Shown piece by piece: positions 24,127 to 34,431 of a stretch of DNA of 64,000 nucleotides. Source of the stretch: Palaeococcus ferrophilus DSM 13482 (GTDB lineage Archaea > Methanobacteriota_B > Thermococci > Thermococcales > Thermococcaceae); assembly GCF_000966265.1 (NCBI RefSeq), contig NZ_LANF01000004.1, positions 62,001-126,000 of the forward strand, given 5' to 3'. The notes under the pieces are model-generated. The model saw nothing but the letters and a program-made list of their open reading frames with translations, made no database searches and had not been told where the DNA came from. Position 1 is the first letter of the stretch. The number at the start of each line of letters is the position of its first letter. The translations under genes and the position numbers were made by a program.

Positions 24127-24204
24127 AGGCTTTTCTCCGCTTTTCTCTTTCCGAAACCAAAACCCTAATCAATGAAAACGTCTTCACTAATTTTGGGATG
24201 CACC

Positions 24205-24795
24205 ATGAGGATCGAACTTCCCGCGCCCCGGTTGAAGGGAGAGATGAGCCTCGAAGAGGCAATAAACCTGAGAAAAAGTGTGAGAACCTACCGAAATGAG
24301 CCTTTAACCATGATCCAGCTCTCCCAGCTGCTCTGGGCCGCTTATGGGATGAACGTCTGGGGAAAGCGGACCTCCCCGAGTGCCGGCGCCTGCTATCCAT
24401 TTGAGATTTACGTGGTAGTTTCGAACGTTGAGGGCCTAAATCCAGGCCTCTACCACTACAAAGGGAGAGAACACGCCATTGAACTCGTTAGGGAGGGTGA
24501 GTTGAGTGGACCGTTGGCAAAGGCCTGCCTTGACCAGGAGCACATTGAGAGGGCACCGGTGAGTATAGTGGTGGTGGCCCACTACGAGAGGACGACGAGG
24601 CGATACGGGGAAAGAGGATACAGGTACGTGCACATAGACGCAGGCCACATGGGGCAGAACATCTACCTCCAGGCGACGGCTCTGGGACTTGGTACGGTTG
24701 CTGTGGGTGCTTTTAGGGATGAAGAGGTACGGGAAGTGCTCAACGTTCCGGGAGATCCGCTTTACATATTTCCCGTGGGAGTCCCCGCGGGGTAA
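24205..24795 (+). CDS. Nitroreductase-family protein (SagB/ThcOx-type)
   Basis: 196 residues in the FMN-dependent nitroreductase fold. LRKSVRTYRNEPLTMIQLSQLLWAAYG, TSPSAGACYPFEIYVV and HIDAGHMGQNIYLQATALGLGTVAVGAF match the SagB-type branch, whose members oxidise azolines in peptide modification or act on small molecules. No cyclodehydratase is present, so a stand-alone redox role is likely. The ATG at 24205 follows GGGATGCACC. Two upstream in-frame codons lack a binding site. Confidence 0.85.
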   Translation: MRIELPAPRLKGEMSLEEAINLRKSVRTYRNEPLTMIQLSQLLWAAYGMNVWGKRTSPSAGACYPFEIYVVVSNVEGLNPGLYHYKGREHAIELVREGELSGPLAKACLDQEHIERAPVSIVVVAHYERTTRRYGERGYRYVHIDAGHMGQNIYLQATALGLGTVAVGAFRDEEVREVLNVPGDPLYIFPVGVPAG

Positions 24796-24829
24796 TCACA
24801 CTATTTTTGGTTCACAAAAGAAAATTATA

Positions 24830-24842
24830 TAAACCTAATCCA
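24830..24842 (+). promoter_or_regulatory. TATA box of the korAB operon
   Basis: TATATAAACCTAA lies about 47-60 bases ahead of the ATG at 24889 and follows A-rich sequence. It fits a promoter for the two-gene oxidoreductase operon. Confidence 0.5.
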
Positions 24843-24888
24843 CAAACCTTATCATGTCGAAAGTCGAACTTAAATGGAGTGATGTCGC

Positions 24889-26601
24889 ATGGTGGAGTTT
24901 AGGGAAGACGTTTCTATAGTTTTGGGTGGTGCCGCAGGACAGGGCATCCAGACGGTCGAGGGAATCCTCACCTATGCCCTCAAGAAGTCCGGCTACCACG
25001 TCTACGCAAACAAGGAGTACATGTCCCGCGTCAGGGGCGGAATAAACACCACGGAGATACGCGTTTCTTCGAGGCGCGTCAGGGCCTTCGTGAAGAGGAT
25101 AGACATACTCGTGCCGTTCAAGAAGGGCACCCTAACCTGGGTGAAGGAGAGGCTCGGCGAGAATACCGTTGTCCTCGGGGAGAAGGAAAACGTCGAGGAG
25201 GAGTTTTTGGACAAGGTCAACCTCGTTGAAGTCCCGCTCACCAAGATGGCCATGGAAGTCGGCAGTCAGCTCTACCTCAACACGACTGCGGCCGGCCTAA
25301 TAGTCGGCCTCTTCCACGGCGACTTTGATGCTGTCGAGGAGTACATAAGGAAGCGCTTTGGAAGCAAGGGCGAGAACGTCGTCCAGAAGAACATTGAAGC
25401 CGCCAAGAAGGGTTACGAGCTGGGCGTTAAGCTCTGCGAGGAAGGAACCATCGGGGTTGAAGTCCAGAAGGACGAGAGCGTTGGGGAAGAGGTTCTCCTC
25501 ACCGGAACCGAGGCGGTGGGAATAGGCGCTCTTGCCGGCGGCATGAACTTCCTGAGCTTCTACCCGATGAGTCCATCAACGGGAGTCTCCACCTTTGCCG
25601 CCCAGCACGCGGAGGACTTCGAGATAGTGGTTGAGCAGGTTGAGGACGAGATTTCAGCCATAAACATGGCACTCGGGGCGTGGTACGCTGGAGCGAGGGC
25701 GATGGTGAGCACCTCTGGGGGCGGCTTCGCATTAATGAGCGAGGCGATAAGCTTAGCCGGAATGGCTGAGAACCCGGTGGTGGTCCATCTCGCCCAGAGG
25801 CCAGGACCGGCCACAGGTCTGCCGACGAGAACGATGCAGGGTGATTTGAACCTTGTGCTCTACGCGGGTCACGGCGACTTCCCGAGGATAATCCTTGCCC
25901 CGGGTAGCCTTGAGGAGGCGTTCTATCTCACGGCGGAGGCCTTCAACTTGGCGGACAGGTACCAGGTTCCCGTGATAATACTCACGGATCAATACTTCGT
26001 TGACACCTACTACAACCTTCCGGCTCCGGACGTTGAGAAGGTCAAGTTCGAGCGCCACATAGTGGAGGCGAAGCCAGGCTATAGGAGGTACGAGCTCACC
26101 GAGGACGGAATCTCGCCGAGGGCTCTCCCTGGCTACGGTGAGGAGGTCGTGATTGCAAACGGTAACGAGCACGACGAGTGGGGAGACATAACCGAAGATG
26201 CCGAGCTCACGATAAAGATGCAGGAGAAGAGGGCCATTAAGAAGCTCGAGACGATAAAGAGGGACGCCCCACTGCCGAAGCTGATAGGAAGCGAGAACGC
26301 CAAATACCTCGTCATAGCGTGGGGTTCAACGCTCCACGTCGTTGAGGAGGCCTTTGAGAAGCTCGGGAGGGAAGATGTAGCGTTGCTCCACTTCAGCTGG
26401 GTCTACCCGCTCAACCCGAAGGTAAAGGAGTTCTTCGAGGGTAAGGTTCTCATTGACGTGGAGAACAACATCACCGGCCAGTTCGCGGAGCTTCTCAGGA
26501 AGGAGTTTGGAATTGGTGTCCATCACAGGATTCTGAAGTACGACGGGAGGCCGTTCTCGGTTGAAGAGGTTCTTGAGGGCCTCAAGGGGGTGATAGAATG
26601 A
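24889..26601 (+). CDS. korA: 2-oxoacid:ferredoxin oxidoreductase, fused gamma-alpha subunit
   Basis: 570 residues. The gamma-type domain ([15 protein letters not shown], about 10-180) is fused to the alpha domain (about 200-570) with FYPMSPSTG and [10 protein letters not shown] motifs, as in two-subunit KorAB enzymes. Catalyses CoA-dependent oxidative decarboxylation of 2-oxoacids with ferredoxin reduction. The delta ferredoxin subunit of four-subunit enzymes is absent. Start ATG 24889 follows GTGATGTCGC. The exact 2-oxoacid is not certain; 2-oxoglutarate is a common annotation. Confidence 0.92.
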   Translation: MVEFREDVSIVLGGAAGQGIQTVEGILTYALKKSGYHVYANKEYMSRVRGGINTTEIRVSSRRVRAFVKRIDILVPFKKGTLTWVKERLGENTVVLGEKENVEEEFLDKVNLVEVPLTKMAMEVGSQLYLNTTAAGLIVGLFHGDFDAVEEYIRKRFGSKGENVVQKNIEAAKKGYELGVKLCEEGTIGVEVQKDESVGEEVLLTGTEAVGIGALAGGMNFLSFYPMSPSTGVSTFAAQHAEDFEIVVEQVEDEISAINMALGAWYAGARAMVSTSGGGFALMSEAISLAGMAENPVVVHLAQRPGPATGLPTRTMQGDLNLVLYAGHGDFPRIILAPGSLEEAFYLTAEAFNLADRYQVPVIILTDQYFVDTYYNLPAPDVEKVKFERHIVEAKPGYRRYELTEDGISPRALPGYGEEVVIANGNEHDEWGDITEDAELTIKMQEKRAIKKLETIKRDAPLPKLIGSENAKYLVIAWGSTLHVVEEAFEKLGREDVALLHFSWVYPLNPKVKEFFEGKVLIDVENNITGQFAELLRKEFGIGVHHRILKYDGRPFSVEEVLEGLKGVIE

Positions 26602-27482
26602 ACGTTCAGCTTCCAACGGGGAGGGAGCTCTTCGAGCCGAAGAGGCCGGGGAGTGAAGACGTCGCCTGGTGCCCGGGATGCGGCAACTTCGGCATAAGGA
26701 ACATACTTATCTCGGCCCTAACAGAGCTCAACCTAAGGCCCAACCAGGTAGCGGTCATCAGCGGCATCGGACAGGCCGCAAAGATGCCCCACTACATCAA
26801 CGCCAACGGCTATCACACGCTCCACGGGCGCTCGATACCGATAGCAACCGGCGTAAAGGCCTCAAACCCAGAGCTTACGGTTATAGCGGAGGGTGGAGAC
26901 GGCGATATGTATGCCGAGGGTGGAAACCACCTGCTCCACGCGATAAGGAGGAACCCGGACATAACGGTTCTAATCCACGACAACCAGGTTTACGGCCTTA
27001 CCAAGGGACAGGCCTCGCCGACGACCATGAAGGGAATGAAGACCCCGACCCAGCCGTGGGGAGTGTTTGAGGAGCCGTTTAATCCTCTCGCCCTGGCAAT
27101 AGCCCTGGACGCTTCCTTCGTCGCGAGAACCTTTATGGGCTACTTCAAGGAGAGCGTTGAGATAATCAAGAAGGCCATCCAGCACAAAGGCCTGGCAATA
27201 GTGGACATTCTCCACCCGTGTGTGAGCTTCAACAAGGTTAACACCTACGCATGGTACAGGGAGCACACCTACTGGATGGACGACCACGACCCCTACGACA
27301 GAGAGGCTGCCTTCAGGAGGGCAATCGAGAGTGACCCGATCCCGCTCGGGGTATTCTACATCAACGAGAAGCCTACCTTCGAGGAGATGGTTCCTGCATA
27401 CAGGAAGGACAAGACCCCCCTCTGGAAGCGCGGGCCCAAACACGACCTCGTGGAGAAGTTCTTCGAGGAGAAGAAGCTCTGA
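26598..27482 (+). CDS. korB: 2-oxoacid:ferredoxin oxidoreductase, beta subunit
   Basis: 294 residues. [11 protein letters not shown] provides the first cluster ligands and [14 protein letters not shown] is the thiamine-diphosphate binding motif; a later Cys lies in HPCVSFNKV. Partner of the fused alpha subunit; the genes overlap by four bases (ATGA), giving coupled translation. The enzyme supplies reduced ferredoxin to the redox proteins common in this window. Confidence 0.93.
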   Translation: MNVQLPTGRELFEPKRPGSEDVAWCPGCGNFGIRNILISALTELNLRPNQVAVISGIGQAAKMPHYINANGYHTLHGRSIPIATGVKASNPELTVIAEGGDGDMYAEGGNHLLHAIRRNPDITVLIHDNQVYGLTKGQASPTTMKGMKTPTQPWGVFEEPFNPLALAIALDASFVARTFMGYFKESVEIIKKAIQHKGLAIVDILHPCVSFNKVNTYAWYREHTYWMDDHDPYDREAAFRRAIESDPIPLGVFYINEKPTFEEMVPAYRKDKTPLWKRGPKHDLVEKFFEEKKL

Positions 27483-27550
27483 GGGGCCTTAGGAGGTTTT
27501 CTTCTTTCACTTTGTTTCTGCAATTGAAAACCAATTTGGAGTGTGATCGC

Positions 27551-27997
27551 ATGAAAGTTGGTGAAAAGGCGCCGGATTTCGTCCTCAAGGACCAGAACGG
27601 TGAGGAGTTCAAGCTCAGCGACTTCCGGGGGAAGAAGGTTCTCCTATCATTCCATCCACTGGCATGGACTTCGGTCTGCGAGAAGCAGATGAAGGCCTTG
27701 GAGGAGAACTACGAGCGCTTTGAGGAGCTGAACGTCGTCCCGGTCGGGATAAGCGTTGACCCAGTGCCGAGCAAGAAGGCATGGGCCGAGCACATGGGGC
27801 TGAAGAAGCTGAGGATTCTGAGCGACTTCTGGCCGCATGGAGCCGTGGCAAAGCTCTACGGCCTCTTCAGAGAGGACGGGGGCTTCTCCGAGAGGGCAAA
27901 CGTACTGGTGGACGGGGAGGGGAAGGTAGCCTTCCTCAAGGTCTACCCGATAAGCGAGCTCCCTGACTTGGAGGAGATTTTCGGGTTCCTCGAGTGA
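27551..27997 (+). CDS. Peroxiredoxin (AhpC/TSA, BCP-like)
   Basis: 148 residues. MKVGEKAPDFVLKDQNGEEFKL opens the family and the peroxidatic Cys is in LAWTSVCEKQM (about residue 43), with Thr at -3 and a conserved Arg later. No second conserved Cys is obvious, so resolution may need an outside thiol. The ATG at 27551 follows GTGATCGC. It precedes the flavodiiron gene and extends the oxidant-defence block. Confidence 0.9.
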   Translation: MKVGEKAPDFVLKDQNGEEFKLSDFRGKKVLLSFHPLAWTSVCEKQMKALEENYERFEELNVVPVGISVDPVPSKKAWAEHMGLKKLRILSDFWPHGAVAKLYGLFREDGGFSERANVLVDGEGKVAFLKVYPISELPDLEEIFGFLE

Positions 27998-28111
27998 TTT
28001 TCTTTTTAAAATGTTGATACGCCGGGGAAGGAATGAAACAACTTCGTCCACAACCTTTGGTTTAGAGAAAGCTTTTTTATGTTCCCGCACCAAATAGGTT
28101 CGGTGATGAAA

Positions 28112-29341
28112 ATGCCGAAGGTACGAGTCGAAAAGATATGCTCCGAACCGGAGCTGTACATAATTAGGGTGGACGATGACCGCATAGGCTACTTCGAGGC
28201 CACCTGGGACATCCCGGAGGGGATAACATACAACGCCTACATTATGAAGCTCGACGGTGCCGTGGTTCTCTTCGATGTCAGCAAGAAGGAGTACACCGAC
28301 CTCTTCATGGAAGGCCTCAGGAAGGTCGTTGACCCGAAGGAGATAACCCACATCGTGGTGCACCATACGGAGCCGGACCACACAGGCACGCTTCCGAAGC
28401 TCCTTGAGGAGAACGGCTACAGGGCCCAGCTGATTGGGACAAACTTTGCGAAGAGGTTCCTCGAAGGATTCTACGGGGAGAAGGTCGTGGAGAACTTCTA
28501 TACGGTCAAAGACGGCGAGGAGATGAAAATCGGCGGTAGGACGTTCCGCTTCATAGCAGTTCCATGGCTTCACTGGCCGGACACAATGATAACCTACGTG
28601 GTGGAGGACAAGTTCATCTTCGGCTGCGATGCGGGCGGCGGCTACGGAATTCCCGAAACGATAGACGACAGCGATGAGGAGGTAGTTGAAAAGTACCTTC
28701 CCCACGTCACCAAGTACATCGTTACCGTCATCGGGCACTACCACAAGTACATAGTCCAGAACATAAACAAGCTGAAGAGCTTGGGGATAGTTGAAAGCGC
28801 CAGGATGATCCTCCCTGGACACGGACTGGTTTGGAGAAAGGATCCCCTGAGAATATTTGAGCACTACGAGCGCGTTGGGGCCGGGACACCCACAAAGGAC
28901 AAGGTTCTCGTGATATACGACTCCATGTACGGCTTCGTTGAGAAGAGGATGGAGGTCATCATAGACGAGCTCAAGAAGCACTCCAAGAAGCCCGTTGTCT
29001 ACCGCTTCACGGACAAAGAAGCACCGGCCGTCAGCGACATCCTGGGGGAGGTTCCGGACAGCGAGGCGCTGGTGATAGGTGCCTCAACCTACGAGGCGGA
29101 CATCCACCCGAGGGTGCGCTACACGCTCTTCGAGATACTCGACAAGGCCAACTACGAGAAGCCGGTTCTGGTTGTGGGGGCCTTTGGATGGGGTGGCGTT
29201 GCCGGCAAGAAGATTGAAACGCTCATATCAAGGAGCAAGTTCGACCTCGTGGACACAGTCGAGAGCAGGGGGATGATGTCCGAGGAAGACGAAGAGAAGC
29301 TTAGGGAGGGTGTTAGGAAACTCATCCAGTGGATTTCCTGA
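28112..29341 (+). CDS. fprA: Flavodiiron protein (A-type flavoprotein, O2/NO reductase)
   Basis: About 409 residues. The metallo-beta-lactamase-like half has HHTEPDHTG diiron ligands (HxExDH), WLHWPDTM and PGHG; the C-terminal flavodoxin half begins near VIYDSMYGFVEKR. Reduces O2 to water, or NO to N2O, using electrons from rubredoxin. ATG 28112 follows GGTGATGAAA; ATG 28106 is possible. NROR at 29974 could reduce its rubredoxin donor, but no rubredoxin gene is in the window. Confidence 0.93.
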   Translation: MPKVRVEKICSEPELYIIRVDDDRIGYFEATWDIPEGITYNAYIMKLDGAVVLFDVSKKEYTDLFMEGLRKVVDPKEITHIVVHHTEPDHTGTLPKLLEENGYRAQLIGTNFAKRFLEGFYGEKVVENFYTVKDGEEMKIGGRTFRFIAVPWLHWPDTMITYVVEDKFIFGCDAGGGYGIPETIDDSDEEVVEKYLPHVTKYIVTVIGHYHKYIVQNINKLKSLGIVESARMILPGHGLVWRKDPLRIFEHYERVGAGTPTKDKVLVIYDSMYGFVEKRMEVIIDELKKHSKKPVVYRFTDKEAPAVSDILGEVPDSEALVIGASTYEADIHPRVRYTLFEILDKANYEKPVLVVGAFGWGGVAGKKIETLISRSKFDLVDTVESRGMMSEEDEEKLREGVRKLIQWIS

Positions 29342-29417
29342 GTCTCTCAGTCGTTTATTTTGCATTTTATCAACCCTTAAATAGTTTGAAGGAGAGATTA
29401 TCTATGGTGATGTCTTT

Positions 29418-29963
29418 ATGAACGAGAAGGATATCGTTGAGCGGGTCTCAAAGCTCTCCCCGAAGGAGATTCTGGGCTACGCCATCGCCTCGGAGGAAGG
29501 GGCCAGGGAGTTCTACGAGAGCCTCTCATCCAAACTCGGGGAACTCTTGGGCGACTTTTTTAGAGACCTCGCCAGAGCAGAGGAGAGCCACAGGAAAATC
29601 CTTCTGACCCTCCATGAAAAGCTCTTTGGGGATACCAACTACAGCGTCCCCGAGGGCATTCCCCTCGCCGAGAGAGCCGTGGAGGTCGAGACTGTCGCCA
29701 ACCTCATTGAGGCCATGGAGGTCGCACTCCTCAACGAGAAGACCGCAGAGAGAATTTACACCCACCTCGCCGAGGCCCTGCCCGACCACAGAGGCATTCT
29801 CCTGCTCCTCGCGGCCCAGGAAGAGGCTCACTACGCATCCATAAAGAGCCACAGGGAATACCTCGAGGGGCTGAGAGAGGGCGAGCCTGACTACGTGGAG
29901 GCCCCCGTTGACTACATCAACAGCCAGCTTGAGATGTACATCAACCCGAGAGGAAGGTTATGA
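29418..29963 (+). CDS. Ferritin-like (rubrerythrin-type) diiron protein
   Basis: 181 residues forming a four-helix bundle with two E-x2-H type repeats: EEGAREFYE and EESHRK in the first half, EKTAERIY and EEAHYA in the second. No rubredoxin domain (CxxC) is attached. Probably a peroxide reductase or iron-binding protein. It lies between the flavodiiron protein and NROR genes, ten bases before the latter, so it probably belongs to one oxygen-defence transcript. Confidence 0.87.
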   Translation: MNEKDIVERVSKLSPKEILGYAIASEEGAREFYESLSSKLGELLGDFFRDLARAEESHRKILLTLHEKLFGDTNYSVPEGIPLAERAVEVETVANLIEAMEVALLNEKTAERIYTHLAEALPDHRGILLLLAAQEEAHYASIKSHREYLEGLREGEPDYVEAPVDYINSQLEMYINPRGRL

Positions 29964-29973
29964 GGTGGATAGG

Positions 29974-31065
29974 TTGAGGGTAGTAATCGTGGGGGATGGA
30001 CCCGGGGGAGTTGAGCTCGCGGGCCGGCTCGCGGGGGAGTGGGACGTCACGGTGGTGGATAGGGAAACCCTTCCCCACTACACCAAGCCGATGTTAAGCC
30101 ACTACATAGCCGGATTTGTGAGGCGGGAAAAGCTCTTTCCCCACGGTCTGGACTGGTACGAGAAGAAGGGTATTGACCTGCGCCTTGGAATCGAGGCAAA
30201 GCTCATTGACCGGGCCAGAAAAGTTCTCCTGACCGATGGGGGCGAGGTATCCTACGACGTCCTCGTTCTCGCCACGGGGGCAAAACCGAGGGAGCCAACG
30301 GTGGAGGGGAGGGAGCACATCCTCACACTCAGAACAATTTGGGACGCCGAGAAAATCAAAGCCGCCATTGAGGAAGAGGGCGGGGCGGTGATAATCGGGG
30401 GAGGCTTCATAGGCCTTGAGCTCGCCGGGAACCTCGCGAAAGCCGGTTACGATGTGCATCTCGTTCACCGGAGTGGAACCCTCCTCCACCTCGACGAAGA
30501 GCTGAGCGGCATGATAAAGGGAAGACTCGAGGAGGCGGGGGTGACCTTCCACCTGAACGCCGACCTCTTAAAGGCAGACGCGGAGGGGATTACCACAACC
30601 AAGGGCTACATCCCCGGAAAGCCGAAGGTGTGCGCGATAGGCATAGTTCCCAACGTGGAAATCGCAAGGAAGAGCGGAATCCACGTCGGGAGGGGGATTC
30701 TAATAGACGAGGGCTTCAGAACGTCAGCGAAGGACGTCTATGCCATAGGGGACTGCGCGGAGTACAACGGAATAATCTGCGGGACGGCGAAGGGGGCCGC
30801 GGCCCATGCGAGGGTTCTGGCGAACCTGCTCCTCGGAAAAGAGGATCGCTACGACTTTGAATTCCGTTCAACCCTCTTCAAGTTCGGGGACCTTCCGCTG
30901 GCAATAATCGGAAACACACGTGGGGAGGGCCACTGGCTGGAGGAGGGCGTTAAGGTCTTCACGGAGGGCGAAAGGGTAACCGGCGCGGTGATAATAGGGG
31001 ATGCCCGGAAGGCGTTTTCCCTCGAGAGGAGGATAAAGGAAGGAGTTTCCCTCCGGGAACTCTGA
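29974..31065 (+). CDS. NAD(P)H:rubredoxin oxidoreductase (NROR-type flavoprotein)
   Basis: About 363 residues. Two Rossmann motifs are visible: [14 protein letters not shown] for FAD and [17 protein letters not shown] for NAD(P)H, plus the family sequence [11 protein letters not shown]. Supplies electrons through rubredoxin to flavodiiron protein, rubrerythrin or superoxide reductase. A TTG start at 29974 best fits the ribosome binding site GAGGTGGATAGG; GTG 29965 is an alternative. Shorter than the larger disulfide-reductase-like paralogues, as usual for NROR. Confidence 0.9.
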   Translation: MRVVIVGDGPGGVELAGRLAGEWDVTVVDRETLPHYTKPMLSHYIAGFVRREKLFPHGLDWYEKKGIDLRLGIEAKLIDRARKVLLTDGGEVSYDVLVLATGAKPREPTVEGREHILTLRTIWDAEKIKAAIEEEGGAVIIGGGFIGLELAGNLAKAGYDVHLVHRSGTLLHLDEELSGMIKGRLEEAGVTFHLNADLLKADAEGITTTKGYIPGKPKVCAIGIVPNVEIARKSGIHVGRGILIDEGFRTSAKDVYAIGDCAEYNGIICGTAKGAAAHARVLANLLLGKEDRYDFEFRSTLFKFGDLPLAIIGNTRGEGHWLEEGVKVFTEGERVTGAVIIGDARKAFSLERRIKEGVSLREL

Positions 31066-31119
31066 GAAGTGCCAAACGTTAATATAGATATGAAGCAATT
31101 ATGTATTGGGGGGTTTGGT

Positions 31120-31644
31120 ATGGTTCCGGAAGAAGTTGTCGAGGGGCTTCCCCTCGAAAAGATAAAGGACTTCTCGCTTGAGGAGCTCCTTGGAATGGCC
31201 ATCAAGGCCGAGATAGGTGCCAGGGAGTTCTACGAGAGCCTCGCCGAGAGGATTGAAGTGGAAACCCTTAAGGACAAGATAGAATGGCTTGCAAAGGAGG
31301 AGGGCAAGCACGAGGCCCTGCTGAGAAGGGTCTACGCCTCGATGTTCCCCGGGAAGGAGATCGTCTTCCCAAAGGAGCACATAGGGCCGGAGCTAAAGCC
31401 CGTTGCCAAGGAGCTTCACGGTGCCCAAGACCTCATAGACCTCATCCGCTGGGCTATGAAGGCGGAGGAGATAGCCGCGGCCTTCTACGAGGAGATAGAG
31501 AGTATGGTCGAGACGGAGGACAGAAAGAGGCTCATGCGCTACCTCAGCGACATGGAGAGGGGGCATTACTACACCCTAAAAGCCGAGTACGAGCTCCTCC
31601 TCGACTGGGAGATGTACAGCCAGATGATGCACATGGGGCCGTGA
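31120..31644 (+). CDS. Ferritin-like (rubrerythrin-type) diiron protein
   Basis: 174 residues. Motifs [31 protein letters not shown] and ERGHYYTL give the Glu and His ligands of a diiron four-helix bundle. It resembles the protein at 29418, suggesting duplication. The C-terminal [12 protein letters not shown] is Met rich. The ATG at 31120 follows GGGGGGTTTGGT, and a TATA-like GTTAATATAG lies upstream. Confidence 0.87.
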   Translation: MVPEEVVEGLPLEKIKDFSLEELLGMAIKAEIGAREFYESLAERIEVETLKDKIEWLAKEEGKHEALLRRVYASMFPGKEIVFPKEHIGPELKPVAKELHGAQDLIDLIRWAMKAEEIAAAFYEEIESMVETEDRKRLMRYLSDMERGHYYTLKAEYELLLDWEMYSQMMHMGP

Positions 31645-31769
31645 GGGCTTCACACCACTTTCTTTTTCTGATTCAGAAAATCAGGAAGGCAAGTTTGGAA
31701 TTCACACCTAAATCATCCTTTTCGAAAACCTTATTAGGGTATCTGAACAAATTAAGGTGGTGTTTGAGG
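31645..31769 (+). other. Intergenic region before the betaine-type ABC importer
   Basis: CTGATT and AATCAG (31668-31685) form a short hairpin after a T-rich stretch, a possible terminator of the ferritin-like gene. ACCTTATTAGG near 31728-31738 may be the importer TATA box. Confidence 0.35.
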
Positions 31770-32672
31770 ATGCGTAAGTTTGGTGCGGTTTTGTTGACTT
31801 TAATAATGGCTCTCGCCTTTGTGAGCGGCTGTATAAGCCAGAATGAAGGAGTCCCCACCATCGTTATCGGCTCAAAGCCCTTCAACGAGCAGTACATAGT
31901 TGCCCACATGATAGCCCTCCTCCTCGAGGAAAACGGCTTCAAGGCTGAGGTCAAGGAAGGCCTCGGCGGAACCCTCGTCAACTACGAGGCGCTAAAGCGG
32001 GGCCAGATAACGCTATACGTCGAGTACACCGGAACGGCATACAACAACATCCTCAAGCTCGAACCCCCTGCGAAGTGGGACCCCGACTACGTCTACGAGA
32101 AGAGTAAGGAGGAGCTCCTCAAGCGCGATGGAATATTAACCCTCGTAAAGCTTGGCTTCCGCGATGACTACGCGATAGCCGTAAAGAAGGACTTCGCGGA
32201 GAAAAACAACCTGAAAACGCTGAGCGACCTAGCACCCTACGCCTCGAAGATGACCCTGGGGACAGACCCAGAGTTCGCGACGAGGCCCGACGGTCTGCCC
32301 AGGATAAAGGAGGTCTACGGCTTCACCTTTGGAGAGGTCAAGCAGATGGAGCCGACGCTCATGTACACGGCAATAAAGAACGGCGAGGTTGATGCCATCT
32401 CCGCCTACACCACCGATGCGAGGGTTGACCTCTTCGGGCTGAAAATCCTGGAGGACGACAAAGGGGCCCTTCCGCCCTACGACGCGGTAATACTGATCCG
32501 GAAGGACTTCGCTGACCAGCATCCTGAGGTCGTTGAGGTTCTCAAGAAGCTCGAGGGGCTCATTGACACGGACACGATGCGCGCTCTAAACTACCAGTAC
32601 GACGTGGAGAAGAAGGACGCGAGGGACATAGCGAGGGAGTTTTTAATCGAAAAGGGTCTCATCAAGGGCTGA
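31770..32672 (+). CDS. Betaine/choline/proline-type ABC importer, substrate-binding lipoprotein
   Basis: 300 residues. A signal peptide with lipobox VSGCIS anchors the protein outside the membrane. The OpuAC/QAT binding domain contains [28 protein letters not shown] and [13 protein letters not shown]. Captures quaternary ammonium or proline-like compatible solutes. The ATG at 31770 follows GAGG. First gene of a five-gene importer locus. The long upstream reading from 31284 is spurious. Confidence 0.88.
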   Translation: MRKFGAVLLTLIMALAFVSGCISQNEGVPTIVIGSKPFNEQYIVAHMIALLLEENGFKAEVKEGLGGTLVNYEALKRGQITLYVEYTGTAYNNILKLEPPAKWDPDYVYEKSKEELLKRDGILTLVKLGFRDDYAIAVKKDFAEKNNLKTLSDLAPYASKMTLGTDPEFATRPDGLPRIKEVYGFTFGEVKQMEPTLMYTAIKNGEVDAISAYTTDARVDLFGLKILEDDKGALPPYDAVILIRKDFADQHPEVVEVLKKLEGLIDTDTMRALNYQYDVEKKDARDIAREFLIEKGLIKG

Positions 32673-32697
32673 CTTCCTTTTTATTTTGGTGATGGGG

Positions 32698-33792
32698 ATG
32701 CTCTTCAACAGGATTGATAGTATTGAGCTCAGGGGCGTCACGAAGCGCTATGGAAGCTTTGTGGCCGTTGACCACGTTGACCTCGAGGTTATCGGCGGGG
32801 AGCTTCTTATACTCATAGGGCCGAGCGGCTCGGGAAAAACCACCCTTCTGAGGACCGTAAACCGCCTCGTGGAGCCCGACGAGGGCGATATTTTTATCAA
32901 CGGACGAAACGTCAGGGAGTTTGACGTTGTTAAGCTGAGGCGGAGCATCGGCTACGTCATCCAGCAGATAGGCCTCTTCCCGCACATGACCGTTAAAGAG
33001 AACATCTCCCTCCTGATGAGACTCGAGGGCTGGGGTGAGGAAGAAATAGAAAAGCGGGTCGGCGAGCTTTTGGACTTGGTAGCCCTCCCGCGGGAGTTCT
33101 CGGAGAGGTACCCCCACCAGCTCTCCGGCGGCCAGCAGCAGAGGGTAGGCCTCGCAAGGGCCTTGGCTTTAAACCCTCCCCTCCTCCTCATGGACGAGCC
33201 TTTTGGGGCTTTGGACCCCATTTTGAGAAAGCAGCTCCAGGAGGAGTTCGCGAGGATAAAGGAGACCCTCGGGAGGACGATAATATTCGTTACCCACGAC
33301 ATAGAGGAGGCCTTCAGGCTTGGGGATAGAATAGCGATAATGAGGAACGGAAGGCTCGTTCAGGTTGGCTATCCCGATGAGCTCGTTCTGAACCCGGCCG
33401 ATGAGTTCGTCGCTAAGTTAGTCAACGCGGACAAGAAGTTCAAACACCTTGACACGCTGAAGGTAAGGGACATAATGATAGACGTTGGCCCCTACATAAC
33501 CGAAGCGGAGAACGTTGAAGCCGTTCTGAGATGGATGAGGGAGAACGACCGTGAGTTCGCGGTTCTGACAAAAAACGGTGCCCTTATTGGAACGGTGACT
33601 CTAAGTTCACTCCTCAAAGCGGGAACCCTTGAGGAGGCGATTGACAAACCTTTGACGCTTTTACCGGACGATTCCCTCGCCTCGGCACTCTCGGAGATGA
33701 AGGGCAAAGGAGAGTTCATGGCGCTCGTGGTGGAGGGGGAGAGGCCGGTGGGCGTTTTGCTCGCCAGCGAAGCCCTGCTGAGGCTTGTGTGA
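32698..33792 (+). CDS. Betaine/choline/proline-type ABC importer, ATPase with CBS domains
   Basis: 364 residues. Walker A GPSGSGKTT near residue 40, signature LSGGQQQRVGLARAL and Walker B LLLMDEPFGALD precede the His switch VTHDIEEA. The C-terminal ~120 residues look like a CBS pair, which senses ionic strength in OpuA-type systems. ATG 32698 follows GGTGATGGGG; 32692 is an alternative. Drives osmolyte uptake with the permeases downstream. Confidence 0.92.
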   Translation: MLFNRIDSIELRGVTKRYGSFVAVDHVDLEVIGGELLILIGPSGSGKTTLLRTVNRLVEPDEGDIFINGRNVREFDVVKLRRSIGYVIQQIGLFPHMTVKENISLLMRLEGWGEEEIEKRVGELLDLVALPREFSERYPHQLSGGQQQRVGLARALALNPPLLLMDEPFGALDPILRKQLQEEFARIKETLGRTIIFVTHDIEEAFRLGDRIAIMRNGRLVQVGYPDELVLNPADEFVAKLVNADKKFKHLDTLKVRDIMIDVGPYITEAENVEAVLRWMRENDREFAVLTKNGALIGTVTLSSLLKAGTLEEAIDKPLTLLPDDSLASALSEMKGKGEFMALVVEGERPVGVLLASEALLRLV

Positions 33793-33801
33793 GGTGTTCC
33801 C

Positions 33802-34431
33802 ATGGATATTCTCTGGGTCTGGGAGAGCCAGAATCTCACCCAAAGGACGCTTGAGCACCTCCGCATGTTCGGGATAGCCCTGGCCTTATCAATCATTATC
33901 GGCGTTCTCCTCGGTCTCTACCTCTACAGGCGGCCAAAGTTAGCACCCCTTGCATTCAACGTCCTAAACATCCTGGAGACGGTGCCAACGCTCGCGCTCC
34001 TCGTCCTCCTCCTTCCCCTTCTCGGCCTCGGGGAGAAGCCGACGATAGCGGCCTCGGTCATCTACTCCATCCTCCCCATAGCGAGGAACACCTACACCGG
34101 GCTGACGAGCGTTGAGAGGAGCTACATTGAGGTGGCCGAGGCGATAGGCCTCAACGAGCGGGAGATTCTCTTGAGGGTGCGCCTCCCTCTGGCTTTGCCG
34201 CTCATAGCCGCGGGAATAAGGATAGCCGTCGTTTTTACCATGGGCGTCGTTACCCTCGGCGGCCTTATAGCGGCCGGCGGGCTCGGGGCACCGCTCCAGA
34301 CGGGCATACACCTCTACAACAGGAACATAATAATCGTCACCGGCCTGTGGGTTGGGGTTTTGGCTCTCATCCTCGACGGGGTCGCCGCGATGGTTGAGAA
34401 ATACCTGAGGGGTCGTTATGGTAGGCGTTGA
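33802..34431 (+). CDS. Betaine/choline/proline-type ABC importer, permease 1
   Basis: 209 residues with five to six membrane segments. The ABC importer EAA loop reads EVAEAIGLNEREILLRVRLPLALPLI. The ATG at 33802 follows GAGGTGTTCCC. It is a paralogue of the permease at 34418, and the two probably form a heterodimer. The ORF end overlaps the next start by 14 bases. Confidence 0.9.
   Translation: MDILWVWESQNLTQRTLEHLRMFGIALALSIIIGVLLGLYLYRRPKLAPLAFNVLNILETVPTLALLVLLLPLLGLGEKPTIAASVIYSILPIARNTYTGLTSVERSYIEVAEAIGLNEREILLRVRLPLALPLIAAGIRIAVVFTMGVVTLGGLIAAGGLGAPLQTGIHLYNRNIIIVTGLWVGVLALILDGVAAMVEKYLRGRYGRR

Noticed and set aside
27647-28981. 444-codon open frame on the minus strand
   Set aside because: It is antisense to the well-supported peroxiredoxin and flavodiiron genes, has no ribosome binding site, and its composition is the mirror of their codon bias.
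31284-31769. Long N-terminal extension of the betaine-type binding lipoprotein
   Set aside because: The extension overlaps the ferritin-like gene and would bury the signal peptide; ATG 31770 with GAGG and lipobox is the natural start.
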